The notes: generated from the letters alone by a model not told the origin. A stretch of 64,000 nucleotides of DNA from Lepidodermella squamata (GCA_047495785.1 JBLDXI010000029.1:1426001-1490000); one strand, 5' to 3'; counted from the first letter of the stretch, positions 31,206 to 42,439 are shown. Program-made: numbers and translations.

Positions 31206-33530
31206 ATGAAGCACGCAAACTTCGGAGTTTTCCTCATCCTGTTATCTCTCGAGATAAGAAGCGAAGCTGGCAAAACGAATACTCTCCTCTTGCCAGTGTT
31301 CGCTACGACAAATAACGGTGATGCTAGAAGGACATTAGTTTCTCGAATTTCGACGCAAATTCCTATAGACTTTGCGAATTTACGCCCCGAATTTTTACCC
31401 GACTTTCAAGTGGAATATCTCCAATTAAGCGAGCAAAGCCCAGCGAATGTTGTACCAGAAATCATTCGACTTCATAGGGATGGTTATAAAAGGAACGAAA
31501 CAGTCTTCGTTTCTCCATTAATCCCCGGCCCGAGTGTGTCTCAAAGCTGTAGATATCTCGGCCCCATCCTAACCCACATCAATGCCATAGCTCTGAGCGG
31601 TTTCTGCGCAGCTCCGAGTTTGACCGACAGGAAACCCACCCCCAACTTGTACCTATCCCTGAGCACTGGCAAAACTAGCGCCATGGCTATGCTGAATTTT
31701 GCTCGAATCATTGGAAAATGGAGGAAGCTTGCAATTCTCACCAACTCTGCCAACATTTTCGACTACGGCACAGCATTCTTTCTACATGACCAAGCTGTTA
31801 AAAACGGATTCGAGGTGGTTTGGTTCGACATGTTACCAGGGGTCTTCGAGATAAGCACCATTGAATCTTTAGCCCGATCTGAGCCTAGAATCATAGCTCT
31901 CAGCTACGCCGATGCAAATTTGAGCGCAAATGTTCACTGCTCTTTGATTCGCCTCGGCCTAACAGGGCCACGCTATGTTTTCTTCAATTTAATGACCTCG
32001 TTTTCCACAGCTGTTCCATCCGCCTGCACTCAAAGCGAGATGGTTGCCCACCACGCACAAGCTTTCTTTTTCGGAAACTTGGCTGACCCAGAAAACAGAA
32101 CAAGAGATTGTGATTTAGGCTACAACGCGTCTGTTTTCGAACAAGAATTACTGAGGAGGTTGAACACAACAGACCGTAGCGTTTTGCAGCTCCAGTATAC
32201 AAATCATGACTTCGTTATGCGATCTCTCGTGATTCTCAATACTACAGAAACAATTTTGAAGTCACGTTTCAATCTGTCTCTGAGAGATTATTGGAAATAC
32301 CCGGAGTTGATTGCGAGAGTTACCAACCAGACAGTTTTAGAGTCTAAAACAGTTGGTCTAAGAATTGGGCCACTCTCATATGATTCAGGCGGAAATTTAC
32401 TGGGCGATTCGCAGATTATTGCCCAATGGTCCCCGTTTAATGGAATGCAGACTGTTGCCAACGTTCGGCAAATTACGAAACGTGAATCAACTCTCGATTT
32501 TGCACTTGAAAGCTTCACTTTGGATTTTTTACGTTCATTGAGTTGGATTAGAGGAGGTGAACCGCCTAGAGATCAAGCAATTAGAGAGATACTACGCCTC
32601 CGAGTTCCCCAAGACATCTTCTACGTAGTTTTGTCTTTATCAATACTTGCAGCAGTTTCGCAGCTGCTAGTGATCGGAATGTTAACTTTCAACTCAAAAT
32701 CTTCAGTCAAGATGAAATTAGCTGGCTTGATTGGATGTTTAGTGCTCGACAGTTCGGCATGTCTGCATTCTGTCGAGCCGTCAGTAGCGATTTCCCCAGC
32801 ACAAATTGTAACTCTGGTCGTGGGATCTTCATCGGTTTTTGGCGTCCTATCGATCAGACTTATAACTCTGTCTTGGTTCACAAGTGATAAATTTAGAACG
32901 AGAACTCTGTCAAAGACCTATAAAAGATCTTTCTCGGCGAAACGAGCAACAAATGACTTTCATGTCACTCCTGGGATGCTGAAGGCTTGTGACAAGAAGG
33001 GAACTTCAATATTGGCTGGTTTCATGATTCTCAACGCATTACTTGTTTCCTTATGGCTTGCGACTGACTATTTTCGGTGTTCGCTGGTTCTAACCGATAT
33101 GCCCTTCTACGTTGAATCTGAAGATAAAATCATTGAAAAATGGATATATCTCTGCAATACTGAACACATGCCAGCATGGTCAGGAGGCATTTTTGGAATT
33201 CACATCCTCATGCTGATTTTCGGGTCGATTTCAGCCTATAAGATGAGTCATAACAAGAGCTTTACCGCTCAGTACAGCAAGTTTCGAGCTGCCGCGTTTG
33301 GTTGCATCAATTCTCTTGTACTATTGGCTGCTTCAGCGCTTATTGTTGTGATACTCAAGTCACAGCCTGTCAACCAATACATTGCTATAGCTTTTTCGTG
33401 CATCGTGATTTCAGCGATGACATCGTCGACCTGGATCTACGCTCATTTCAAGACGAAAGATGAGATCGTGGCAGCTTTAGAAGCTTCAGCTGGAATTACT
33501 GGAAGCTACTGTGAAACGGGTAACGGCTAA
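31206..33530 (+). CDS. R5: GABA-B-like class C GPCR (774 aa)
   Basis: Intron-less, intact. It has a signal peptide (1-22), a ligand domain to about 450 with subgroup features CRYLGPILTHINAIALSG and LYLSLSTGKTSAMAMLNFA, and seven membrane segments from about 470 to 755. The loop-2 Cys is in YLCNTEHMPAWSGG. The TM3-TM4 loop is basic and Ser-rich (RTLSKTYKRSFSAKRA). Several N-X-S/T sequons lie in the ligand domain (for example NETVF, NLSLRDY). It is closest to R7, with matching gene length and block order; R4 is the third member of the subgroup. There is a short C-terminal tail without a coiled coil. Ligand unknown. Confidence 0.92.
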   Translation: MKHANFGVFLILLSLEIRSEAGKTNTLLLPVFATTNNGDARRTLVSRISTQIPIDFANLRPEFLPDFQVEYLQLSEQSPANVVPEIIRLHRDGYKRNETVFVSPLIPGPSVSQSCRYLGPILTHINAIALSGFCAAPSLTDRKPTPNLYLSLSTGKTSAMAMLNFARIIGKWRKLAILTNSANIFDYGTAFFLHDQAVKNGFEVVWFDMLPGVFEISTIESLARSEPRIIALSYADANLSANVHCSLIRLGLTGPRYVFFNLMTSFSTAVPSACTQSEMVAHHAQAFFFGNLADPENRTRDCDLGYNASVFEQELLRRLNTTDRSVLQLQYTNHDFVMRSLVILNTTETILKSRFNLSLRDYWKYPELIARVTNQTVLESKTVGLRIGPLSYDSGGNLLGDSQIIAQWSPFNGMQTVANVRQITKRESTLDFALESFTLDFLRSLSWIRGGEPPRDQAIREILRLRVPQDIFYVVLSLSILAAVSQLLVIGMLTFNSKSSVKMKLAGLIGCLVLDSSACLHSVEPSVAISPAQIVTLVVGSSSVFGVLSIRLITLSWFTSDKFRTRTLSKTYKRSFSAKRATNDFHVTPGMLKACDKKGTSILAGFMILNALLVSLWLATDYFRCSLVLTDMPFYVESEDKIIEKWIYLCNTEHMPAWSGGIFGIHILMLIFGSISAYKMSHNKSFTAQYSKFRAAAFGCINSLVLLAASALIVVILKSQPVNQYIAIAFSCIVISAMTSSTWIYAHFKTKDEIVAALEASAGITGSYCETGNG

Positions 33531-34837
33531 ACCGGCGAATAATGAAATAAAATTGGCGAAAATTATAATAAAGATATCCAGACATAGCTATACAGCTGAT
33601 AGTTCTTATGCTTTCCAGCCATATATTGCCATAAATCTTAAGTTTTACATTTCTCAAATTGTGAAGTAGTGAAGTAGTTAGACACATTGACCTCAGACTA
33701 CAGAAGCCCGATACAGCCGAAGCTAGAAGGCTTAACTTTCTACTTCGAACGGATGGCCTCTTAGAGCCTCGTGATTCCAGTATCGGCACTTTCGGCCCGT
33801 TCGTTTTACGCTTAGGAAAGTTCGAATTCCCCTTGTGATTTGTCCAAAAAATTTAATCTATTGTTTGTCGCAGAGCTTAAACAATTGTTGTGTGTTGTTG
33901 CTAGCGTCTTTTGAAACAAATGACGGTTCTGAAGGGATTCCAGCTTTCCTTAAAGTACATAAATTAGAGAGTTTGAATATTATAATTCGACGAATTTCAT
34001 TTAAATATGAAACTCTAATCGAAAGTTTAGCTAGTAATTTTAGTTCCGGGAATTAACCCAATCATAGTAGCGAATGAACTTTTAGATCAAATGATCAACT
34101 AATTAAATAAATTATTGACAGAACAAGGTGCAGAATCGTATTCCCAGAATCCTACATGATTCTCTTATTCCCGAACTCAAACCTGCAGTAAGTTCAAAGT
34201 ATAAATGGAGATCGGAATTAATCGCGCAGATCATTCTGACAAGATAGCAACTTGCCGCCTCCGATGAGTAGAATGAGTCTTTCTCCAGTTTCTCCAGTCG
34301 CTCCTTAATCATTCTGAAACTTTGATGCTGATGGATTGGGAAAATTTCCCACTAATTTCATTACCTGTTCCAGAATGTCAGTGACTCATAAGCATTTGCG
34401 CGTCAATTATATTAAGTTAGCCACTCAAGTTGTGCGAAAAATTGTCTCATTTTCAATTTGTCATCATGCGCAATCAACGTCGCTTAAAGACGGAACGGCA
34501 GTGACTAATGAGCAAGTGACACTTAATCAAATTAGGTTATGCGTAAAGTAGACCATCTTCAATATAATGCTTAATTCGAGTTGAACTTATTTGAAAGACG
34601 CACGTCACCTGGACCTGGAAGTTAATCCCGATGAATTAGCCCCGGAATAATCACTCATAAAAAAGCAGGGTACAGGAAATATCGAGGAAGCGAACCGAGA
34701 TAAAATCATCAAGTGTCACTGCTTAATTGTCACTGATTATACGTCAGTACATAAGGATACAATTTCAGGCATTTTCTTTTATTTAGTTTCAGAGAAGCCA
34801 AGCAAAGGATCAACATAACTTTTTTCTATCAAGTATT
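33531..34837. other. Intergenic, nothing recognised
   Basis: 1.3 kb between R5 and the secreted basic protein. No convincing gene or repeat. Confidence 0.45.
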
Positions 34838-35401
34838 ATGGAATTTGGGATGAATATTTTAACTGCCTACATGGCAGTTTTTCTCCTTGGCGCTGGTAAT
34901 TGTTCAGCAATAACAATAATTAATCAAATTATATTGAATAACTGTTTTCTAGGTTTGGTTACGCCTTCGAACGGCGAAATCCAAGAGCTGAACAATTTGA
35001 TGAATAGGCACTTGTCGGTATCGAAAATCGACCCGCTTAACAGCAGCTTAGGCATGTACAAAAATCGAGGAATTTCGCAGAAATACAAGTATAAACCTAG
35101 ACGAAGCTATCTGCCAACGAAATCACAACGTCGCCGCCTTGCTTCGAAAAATTTCTTCATCTCAATGTCAGCTAGCCGCATGAAGCCGTCAGCCTTCCAA
35201 CCGCTGGCTCGATTCAGCAGAGATGTGACGGTCAGTTTGTTTCCCCTGCAATCTGGATCGTTGGGCAAGTTCGAATATGAACGCCGTTCAAGGTGGAACA
35301 GGAACAAAATCGTAAAACGGCCGATTTCAGCGAGAAATTACGGAAAAATCTATTTGCCTCGCGATTCACCATCAATCAAATCAAACTGCACACTGCCCTG
35401 A
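34838..35401 (+). CDS. Secreted basic protein, unknown (187 aa, or 168 aa if a 57-bp intron is removed)
   Basis: The open frame starts with a signal-peptide-like segment (MNILTAYMAVFLLGAG). The AT-rich segment 34896-34952 begins GTAATT and ends TTTTCTAG, is 57 bp like the local introns, and is a multiple of three, so it can be read through or spliced in phase 1. Splicing joins the signal peptide to LVTPSNGEIQELNN. The remainder is Arg/Lys-rich with several dibasic sites (KYKPRRSY, SQRRRLAS, YERRSRW), as in secreted peptide precursors, but no repeated peptide or amidation signal is evident. It has one Cys near the end. No family recognised. It lies tail to tail with R6. Confidence 0.6.
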   Translation: MEFGMNILTAYMAVFLLGAGNCSAITIINQIILNNCFLGLVTPSNGEIQELNNLMNRHLSVSKIDPLNSSLGMYKNRGISQKYKYKPRRSYLPTKSQRRRLASKNFFISMSASRMKPSAFQPLARFSRDVTVSLFPLQSGSLGKFEYERRSRWNRNKIVKRPISARNYGKIYLPRDSPSIKSNCTLP

Positions 35402-35732
35402 ACCTTTTGAGCCTATAATATAAGGCTACGGCATTGTCAAAATGTTACCCCTGATGTACTGAATCGAATCCGTGAAGTTGATAGTTTTCAATATTGAAAC
35501 TTTGAACTGTAATTCTTCAATGATTACCTACTGTATTATTCAGGTTATATTTGATTGAAATGCGAAGTTACGATCACTAACAAAATAAAATGTTCGTTGG
35601 CAACTTTAAATCCTGGTCAACCAGAGCGCGGCATGAGAACCTATAGACATGTCGTGGTCCTGGGTCGTAAGACTACAATGCTAGATCCCTCTTTTTTTAT
35701 TCATTCATGATTCAATCTGACCAATTCGAGTT
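35402..35732. other. Short spacer between convergent genes
   Basis: 331 bp between the secreted basic protein and R6, with an AATAAA-type signal near 35582. Nothing else seen. Confidence 0.45.
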
Positions 35733-38009
35733 TTACGCATGGTTTGGCAAGACCTTGAATGCAGAGCCCCAATTCATGATAACGGAATGAGCAAGTGACT
35801 GAATGACTATCGCTGTCGATACAAACAGCTCGCGCATCGTTGATGACGCAGCTGTGAGCGCAACAGCAAGTGTTGCATCGAATAGTGACGTAATCAAAAC
35901 GCAGACGATCATCAGCTTTTTCACCTCTGGATAGTGCTTCAAAAGAGGCTGAGATCGCTGATTGATGACAGAAAATAGCCCTGTCAACAACAGGCCGAGG
36001 TTCATGGCGATTGCAGGCGCTAACCAGGCTTGCATTTGACCAGATGCGCAGTAGACATAAAATTCTCGAATATATGTATCAGTTTCCACAATGTACTTAC
36101 TATTAGTATTTGGATTAGTTGTCACAGTCAAATGATCAAAGATCATCCAGAAAATCGCTATAGCCAAATTGATTGTTGAGAAAGTTATCGGCAGTACCAA
36201 AACGTCTTTTTTCTTTAGCTTAAGCTTCGGAATCTTTAATTCAGGCTTCCCTTTCTTCGGTTTTTTTATGATAGCCTTATTACTTTTGATAAACCGAAGC
36301 GACGCAAGCAATCGAAAGATGATTACGGCGTAGAATAAGGAGCAGCCAAATGTTAAGGAAAGAATGCCAATGATACATGTTGGTTGGCTCCTTTTGGCTG
36401 ATGGGAGAACCAATAAAGCAGCTCCAAGTGTCATGAATGTGTAGCTTAAGCATGGACAGATTTCTTTAACAGCAAGTTTTCGTTTACGGAGCTCATTGAT
36501 GCGCTTCGACTCAAGTGAAACTTGAACTAAGAATGAAGCAGATGATGCGATTACTATAATGACGAATGCCGCCAGATTCACCCCAGTTTCGATAGTCGCA
36601 TAATTAGGACCGTCTTTAGGCATCGAGCTGAAATCAAATGGATTAAGCGCTTGAATAGAGAAAGAGTTCAAAGATGTAGTATCTTTTGCGTCGGTTTTCA
36701 CTGAAATTGAGTACCTTGCCTGGACACCTGATTTTCGAGACCAAGTAACAACCATTTGAGGCTGATAATCCATTTCAACCCGTTGCGAGTATTGAAACTT
36801 TCCGAAACGAATACCGTTAAAGCTGATATTTCTCGCGCTATCATTAGCTGCAAGCATGACAGCTCTAGGTTTGCTTGAATAGTCCCGTAAAGTCAGATTT
36901 TGCCTCTTCAACAGTTTCTCAGCGCTGTCGAGTGTTAGAACTCCCATCAGAGCAGCGTCGTAACATGCCTGCCTGAATGCAAAATCGATTGATCGTGAGG
37001 CATTTGATCTTAGCGCTAGGGTGCTCTCAAACTCCTGAGCTGTGTATCCCAACGAATCTCTGCCATCTGTCTTGATGACAGAAGAATGACCAGCGCCGAC
37101 TAGAATTGTGATTTCGAGTTGCTCTAAATACTGAGACCTCGTGCAGCCGTTTTGAGTAATCAAAACATCAGCTATTGAACTCGGATCGTTGAAAAATAGC
37201 ATTGAAATAAAAAATCTATATCGAGGCCCTGTGATGCCATACTTGAAACATCGGCACATGAAGCGGAATATGTAGAAATAGTCAGAGGCATCGAAACTGA
37301 TAATGCGAACATCCTGTCGGATCAGCGATTCATAAACTTCATCTCCAAAGTCGAGGGCAGTTTCGAATGTGATAACCGTCATATTTTCGGCTATTGCCAT
37401 TTCGTAAAACGATCTTGCTGCGTCGAACCCGTTTGAATTTCCGGTCTCGGCGTGAATTGCTGCTAATACGGCTATTCTAGACCATTTTGCTAGGCTTTTA
37501 ATGGCGATAAGACGACTGGTTAGTTCGATCTGATTTCCAGCTCGAATTCGGTACATGTTACGGTAGATGTCCCGTCTAGCTGTGTGGATTGATGAGATGC
37601 AGCTGAGACCTATCATCACTGCATTCATGTGATGGGCCGTCGACCCCCAAGCCTTGCAGCCAGCCGTTGTTACTATGCCGATTGTAACAGGGGCTATGAA
37701 CTCGCCCGGCTCTCGATCTTTCCATAGGGCTCTGATAGCTGCAGATGCTGCAAAGTTCGAGCCAGGGCCTTCATCGACTGGTTCGATGTCGACGTGGTAA
37801 TCCGGTAGAATGTCAGTCCTATTATTGACCTCATCAACAACCATTTGCTGTGCGGCGGGGCATGAAACTAGGGTGAACGGCTTCGCGTCAGAAATGGTTA
37901 AAAGTGATAGCATTTTCAGCTTGTAAGGCTTCTGGGGTGATGTAACCTCATCAAGACTAACGGATGTTACAACAACCAGAACTTTCAAAAGCTGCATCAT
38001 CAACGCCAT
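35733..38009 (-). CDS. R6: GABA-B-like class C GPCR (758 aa)
   Basis: Intron-less, intact. It has a signal peptide (about 1-22), a ligand domain with GCKAWGSTAHHMNAVMIG (minus-strand subgroup with R1-R3), and seven membrane segments from about 473 to 745. The TM3-TM4 intracellular loop is unusually lysine-rich (KKPKKGKPELKIPKLKLKKK), unlike the other members. TM3-top Cys (PTCIIGI) and loop-2 Cys (VYCASGQMQAW) are present. The tail is short (about 12 residues). It lies divergently to R7. Ligand unknown. Confidence 0.92.
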   Translation of the reverse strand: MALMMQLLKVLVVVTSVSLDEVTSPQKPYKLKMLSLLTISDAKPFTLVSCPAAQQMVVDEVNNRTDILPDYHVDIEPVDEGPGSNFAASAAIRALWKDREPGEFIAPVTIGIVTTAGCKAWGSTAHHMNAVMIGLSCISSIHTARRDIYRNMYRIRAGNQIELTSRLIAIKSLAKWSRIAVLAAIHAETGNSNGFDAARSFYEMAIAENMTVITFETALDFGDEVYESLIRQDVRIISFDASDYFYIFRFMCRCFKYGITGPRYRFFISMLFFNDPSSIADVLITQNGCTRSQYLEQLEITILVGAGHSSVIKTDGRDSLGYTAQEFESTLALRSNASRSIDFAFRQACYDAALMGVLTLDSAEKLLKRQNLTLRDYSSKPRAVMLAANDSARNISFNGIRFGKFQYSQRVEMDYQPQMVVTWSRKSGVQARYSISVKTDAKDTTSLNSFSIQALNPFDFSSMPKDGPNYATIETGVNLAAFVIIVIASSASFLVQVSLESKRINELRKRKLAVKEICPCLSYTFMTLGAALLVLPSAKRSQPTCIIGILSLTFGCSLFYAVIIFRLLASLRFIKSNKAIIKKPKKGKPELKIPKLKLKKKDVLVLPITFSTINLAIAIFWMIFDHLTVTTNPNTNSKYIVETDTYIREFYVYCASGQMQAWLAPAIAMNLGLLLTGLFSVINQRSQPLLKHYPEVKKLMIVCVLITSLFDATLAVALTAASSTMRELFVSTAIVIQSLAHSVIMNWGSAFKVLPNHA

Positions 38010-38629
38010 TACGTCGCTTTTATCATTAAACCGTATCTCGCGTGCGATGATTAATGAAGCTGTAAATTGTGCTTGATGTTCGCATAGTGAATTTTGCGAA
38101 AGAAAATCGTGACTTAATGCGAAAATTTCCTAATTATTATATTCGATTCTTACTTCTTACTTGCCAGCTCATTTTAAGATCAGCTCAAGTAAGCCGAGTA
38201 TTTATATGTACAGTTGGCTTACAGCTATTCAATTTCACGCCTCCAAGTTCGGACTTCGACCATAACATGTACACTGTGATGTAATCTGTAATCTCTATGC
38301 TGACACTTGATATGGCTCGTTTGTAGAAACCCCTACCACCTTATCCCCTAAGACGTAAGACCTAGCAATATTGTGATCACAGAATTCCGTATAGGAATAC
38401 ATGGGTCCAACTTAATGAAAGGGGCCTAAATCACAGCAAGGAATTTGGAACATTTAGACAAAAATGTTCACTGCACAACATCTATCTATGGATTTTAGCA
38501 GTTTGCTGTAATCCAATCGCTTATCGTCTGTGTAAACGGCAAAAATTAGCCTATCACTAGCTGCTAATGCTCCCGGTCCATCCTATATCAACAATAATCC
38601 AGAGGCGATAATCTCTTATTTGCTTTCAA
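38010..38629. other. Divergent promoter region of R6 and R7
   Basis: 620 bp between two divergent receptor genes. No copy of the R1-R3 upstream motif seen. A plus-strand open frame at 38069-38284 has no recognisable features. Confidence 0.45.
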
Positions 38630-40948
38630 ATGAAGCTAAACGTATTCAGAGGTTTTCTGCTTTTCGCAACTGCGGAATTTTTATGTGCGCTGGATGATCG
38701 AATCTTAGCACAGCCTAAGAAGAAGTATATTCTTAAGCTTCCGAATTACATTCTCTACTCTGTCGGAGAACCCAAGCGTATTGCAGCCACGGCCATTACA
38801 GCTCAAATCCCTGTCGACTACGTCAACTCAAGGTTTGACATTCTACCAGACTATTTCGTTGAATTAAATACGGTAGACGAGCAATACTCTTTGAACTCCG
38901 TGGCTGGAACGTTCAAAGCTATCCGAGAAGCAGATAGCTACAACGCCACGACATTCCTATCTCCACTGTTCGTAGGTCCCGTTGTCTCGCAGGGTTGTAA
39001 GATGGTCGGCTCTATGTTATCTCACATTAATGCCGTAGGAATTAGCGGATACTGTGCCTCGCTAACTTTAGCTGACCGTAAATCAACTCCTAATCTATAC
39101 CTATCATTTAGCACCAGCAAAACAAGTGCTATGGCTATGCTAAGATTCGCTCGTGATATCGGGGACTGGAAGCGGCTTGCTATTCTCGCGAATTCGATCA
39201 ACATTTTGGACTACGGCACGGCCTTTTTCGTGCATGAGCAGGCTGTAAAAAACGATTTCGAAGTTGCTTGGTTCGATATGCTACCAGGGGTGGTTGAAAT
39301 CAGTACACTCGAGTCGTTAGCTCGCCATGAGCCAAGGATTATCATTCTAAGTTACGCTGATGGAGTCCTTGCCGCAAACGTACACTGTGGGCTGATACGC
39401 CTAGGAATCACTGGGGCGAGATATGTTTTTCTCAATATAATCACGTCATTCTCGATTCAGACACCTCCGGCTTGTTCGCAAGATGAGATGCTACAACATT
39501 ATCGGCAGGTTTATTACTTTGGAAGCTCTCCTACGCCGGAGAATAGAACGAGACCGTGTGGCTTTGGTTATTCTGCTGATTATCTGGATCAGCAAATTTT
39601 CAAGCGGATGAACACGACTGACCCTGGTGTTCTGCTGCAACAATACACAAACCATGACGTTTTAATGCGTTCCCTTTTGGTTCTTAACATGACAGAGACA
39701 ATCCTTAGATCTGAATACAACTTATCACTCAAAGATTACTCGAAATATCCGGAGTTGATCGCCTCAGTAACTAACCGAACGGTTTTGCAGTCGAAGATTA
39801 CTGGAATCCGCACAGGAACGTTGTCCTATGACTCGGGAGGTAATTTGATAGGCGATACTCAGATCATAGCTCATTGGTCACCCTCAGACGGAATGGCAAC
39901 TATTGCGCTGGTCAGGCAAAACCAAAGCTCAACATTCGATCTTAAAAGCTTCAGCCTAGACTTTGTCCGAAGTCCGAAATGGATTTTAGGCAAACCGCCC
40001 AAAGATCGACCTACGAAGGAGATATATCGTCTTCAGGTCTCTTCTAACGTACTTGACGGCGTAATGTCTTTGTCTGCTCTATCTGGCGTTATGCAATTGG
40101 TCACGTCTGGAGTATTGATTTACAAGCATAAAACAAGCGCGTTTCTAAGACTGAAACTATCCGGTCTAATTGGATGTCTTTTTCTAGATGCTTCAGCAAT
40201 TCTACACACAATCGAACTTTCTGAACATGTTGTAATGGGGCAAATTTTTACCTTAGTAATTGGCGCATCTGCAGTTTTCGGGGCTTTGTCAATCCGACTT
40301 ATCGCCCTGTCAAGTTTCGCATCTGAAACTTTTCGATCAAGGGCGCCAATCCGAAGGAGTGGAATAATTTCAAAAGTTAGCAGACCTTCAAATCTAACCC
40401 GTGGAAAGTTGAAGGGTGTAGATAAGCGTGGATCTATCTTCTTAATCGTATTTGTAGTCCTTAATGGAGCATTGGCGGCAACATGGTTAACGAGTGACAA
40501 TTTTGCATGCTCTTCATTTCGATCCGATAATCCGATGTACTTCGATGTGGAAGATAAAATAGTTGAGAAATGGCTCACTATTTGCAGTACTGATCACTTT
40601 ACGGCATGGTCCGGCTCAATTATCTGTATCCAATCATTATTACTGGTCGCAGGTTTAATTGCCTGTTACAAAATCAGCCACAACAAGAGGTTGATAAGAC
40701 GTTTTCGGGAATTCTTCCCAGCTGCGATTGGATGCATCAACGCCGGGGTTTTATTCGTTGCTTCTATTCTTGTAGTTGTGATATTAGGTTCGCAACCTGT
40801 TAATCAGTTGATAACGATATCGTTTTCGATACTGATAATTTCTGCATCTTCAGCGTCACTTTGGATGTATTCCATTTTTAAGAAACATGTCCGCTCGACT
40901 CGAATTCATCAATTACGCTTTACCAATATCGGTTTTGCAAAGCTTTGA
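38630..40948 (+). CDS. R7: GABA-B-like class C GPCR (772 aa)
   Basis: Intron-less, intact. It has a signal peptide (1-20), a ligand domain with CKMVGSMLSHINAVGISG and LYLSFSTSKTSAMAMLRFA, and a membrane bundle from about 473 to 755. The loop-2 motif is TICSTDHFTAWSGS. The TM3-TM4 loop is basic (FRSRAPIRRSGIISKVSR). It is highly similar to R5 over its whole length, including DYGTAFF.H.QAVKN and WFDMLPGV. A likely recent paralogue pair with R5. Ligand unknown. Confidence 0.92.
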   Translation: MKLNVFRGFLLFATAEFLCALDDRILAQPKKKYILKLPNYILYSVGEPKRIAATAITAQIPVDYVNSRFDILPDYFVELNTVDEQYSLNSVAGTFKAIREADSYNATTFLSPLFVGPVVSQGCKMVGSMLSHINAVGISGYCASLTLADRKSTPNLYLSFSTSKTSAMAMLRFARDIGDWKRLAILANSINILDYGTAFFVHEQAVKNDFEVAWFDMLPGVVEISTLESLARHEPRIIILSYADGVLAANVHCGLIRLGITGARYVFLNIITSFSIQTPPACSQDEMLQHYRQVYYFGSSPTPENRTRPCGFGYSADYLDQQIFKRMNTTDPGVLLQQYTNHDVLMRSLLVLNMTETILRSEYNLSLKDYSKYPELIASVTNRTVLQSKITGIRTGTLSYDSGGNLIGDTQIIAHWSPSDGMATIALVRQNQSSTFDLKSFSLDFVRSPKWILGKPPKDRPTKEIYRLQVSSNVLDGVMSLSALSGVMQLVTSGVLIYKHKTSAFLRLKLSGLIGCLFLDASAILHTIELSEHVVMGQIFTLVIGASAVFGALSIRLIALSSFASETFRSRAPIRRSGIISKVSRPSNLTRGKLKGVDKRGSIFLIVFVVLNGALAATWLTSDNFACSSFRSDNPMYFDVEDKIVEKWLTICSTDHFTAWSGSIICIQSLLLVAGLIACYKISHNKRLIRRFREFFPAAIGCINAGVLFVASILVVVILGSQPVNQLITISFSILIISASSASLWMYSIFKKHVRSTRIHQLRFTNIGFAKL

Positions 40949-41348
40949 AATTGTTCAATTAGTTTTGATGAGGCAAATTCATAGCTAGCAATCATCAATG
41001 GACTATTTTAACAATATTATGATGTGTAAAATTTAGTAGTAAGCCACGGCTGACATCATAACCACAAGTTATGGATATACAGAATATAAAAGCTTTGCCT
41101 ATAAGGTGGCTACTATATTATTATGAAATATGTGAAATACAGGGTGAATGGCGGACAGTATGATCCTGGATCTTGGACAATCTATCCAGTGTTGATCCCA
41201 TATCCTTTTATCGCATTTATCCCATAGAATGTAGCCTTTCATCAGCTTTCTAACACATGGTGACTGTTGGAGACACGGGTAAAATAATAATTATTCAGAA
41301 CATGTTGAGAACCCTCGCAACGTTATTGCGATTGTAGCTTTTAGATTA
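40949..41348. other. R7 downstream sequence
   Basis: 400 bp of 3' flanking sequence with AATATAAAAG near 41083; no gene or repeat supported. Confidence 0.4.
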
Positions 41349-42283
41349 GGGAGCCCTACTTTCGGCCACTTCCTAAATTCGGCCGCTGCGTCCTAACTTC
41401 GGCCACCGGCCGAAATTTGGACACGAAGTGCTGTGCAGCAGTTTTATTTGCACGCAATTCAGTAAAATTGCATTGTTGAGCCCATCTGTTTCATGATTTT
41501 TCAAGCACGTGATCGCAAAAAAATAATTCTAAATACGAGCGAGCGGGCTTATGTCGCTTCTCGAGTGCTCTGTTACCGCTACTTTGCAGGTATAATTTAC
41601 CTGAAACTGGCTCTTTAAAATTTACTGCTTTCCCCTCAATAATTACCAGCTAAACGCCAGCTTCATTTTGGTATAAAATATTCTATCTAAAACCGCCCGG
41701 GTGAAGAGATCCAGAGGGCCAATTGTAGGGTTTTTGAGGGTTCGATTCCAAAAATTAGCAGTCAATAGGGGAATTGAAATCGGGAAATCAAAATCGATAC
41801 TCTCATTCTACAGGAGGCAAGGGATTTTGTAGATATTTTTCCAGAATTTTAGAAAGTCAACCGCAGCTAGGCTATTAGGTAGAAAACAAGTTATCAAACT
41901 TGTACCTGTCAAAACAAGTTTGAGTTTCAGGCATCACCTCGTCAAGGAAAAGTTCACAGGTGGAGCAACAAAGGCGGTTTCTATAGTCAGCTTTTTGAGA
42001 CAAATCTAACGATAAACGATACCAAACTTATGGTATTAGTGTACCTGGATGAGGTGGCCGAAATTAGGGCACCCCGCTTCCTAATTCCGACCGGGTGTCT
42101 GGGTGACTAAAAAATTAGCCATAAATCAAGGTAAAATCGTCCGGACTTGCGGAAAGCGGCATTCGATACCCTAAGCACTCCTCTTTAATTGCCGGCTTTT
42201 GCCGATTATTTTCTAAAAATTCACCTGGCTGGCAAAGTAGGAAAAACCTGAAAAGCGGCCGAAATTAGGGCGGAGTGCTCTAA
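41349..42283. mobile_element. Non-autonomous inverted-repeat element (about 0.94 kb)
   Basis: Ends share the inverted core GCCCTA[CA]TTTCGGCC[AG]CTT (41353 onward, and complement at 42254-42273). The motif GGCCGAAATTAGG or its complement recurs at least five times inside. No transposase frame. Exact ends and target duplication not resolved; superfamily unknown. Confidence 0.6.
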
Positions 42284-42439
42284 TAAAAACTATAAAATCT
42301 TGTTTTTCGAACTTTGAACTCAACAATGAAAATTACGCTTTTATTAAATTTCAAAAAATACAAACACCCGATTAGTTCTCAATTTTCTGATTGTGCTGTG
42401 AAATTTAGGCGAATTCTACAATGAGGCCATTTTTACAGC

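Noticed and set aside
41730-41755. GGGTTCGATTCC resembling a tRNA B box
   Set aside because: No acceptor, anticodon or D-arm pairing around it.
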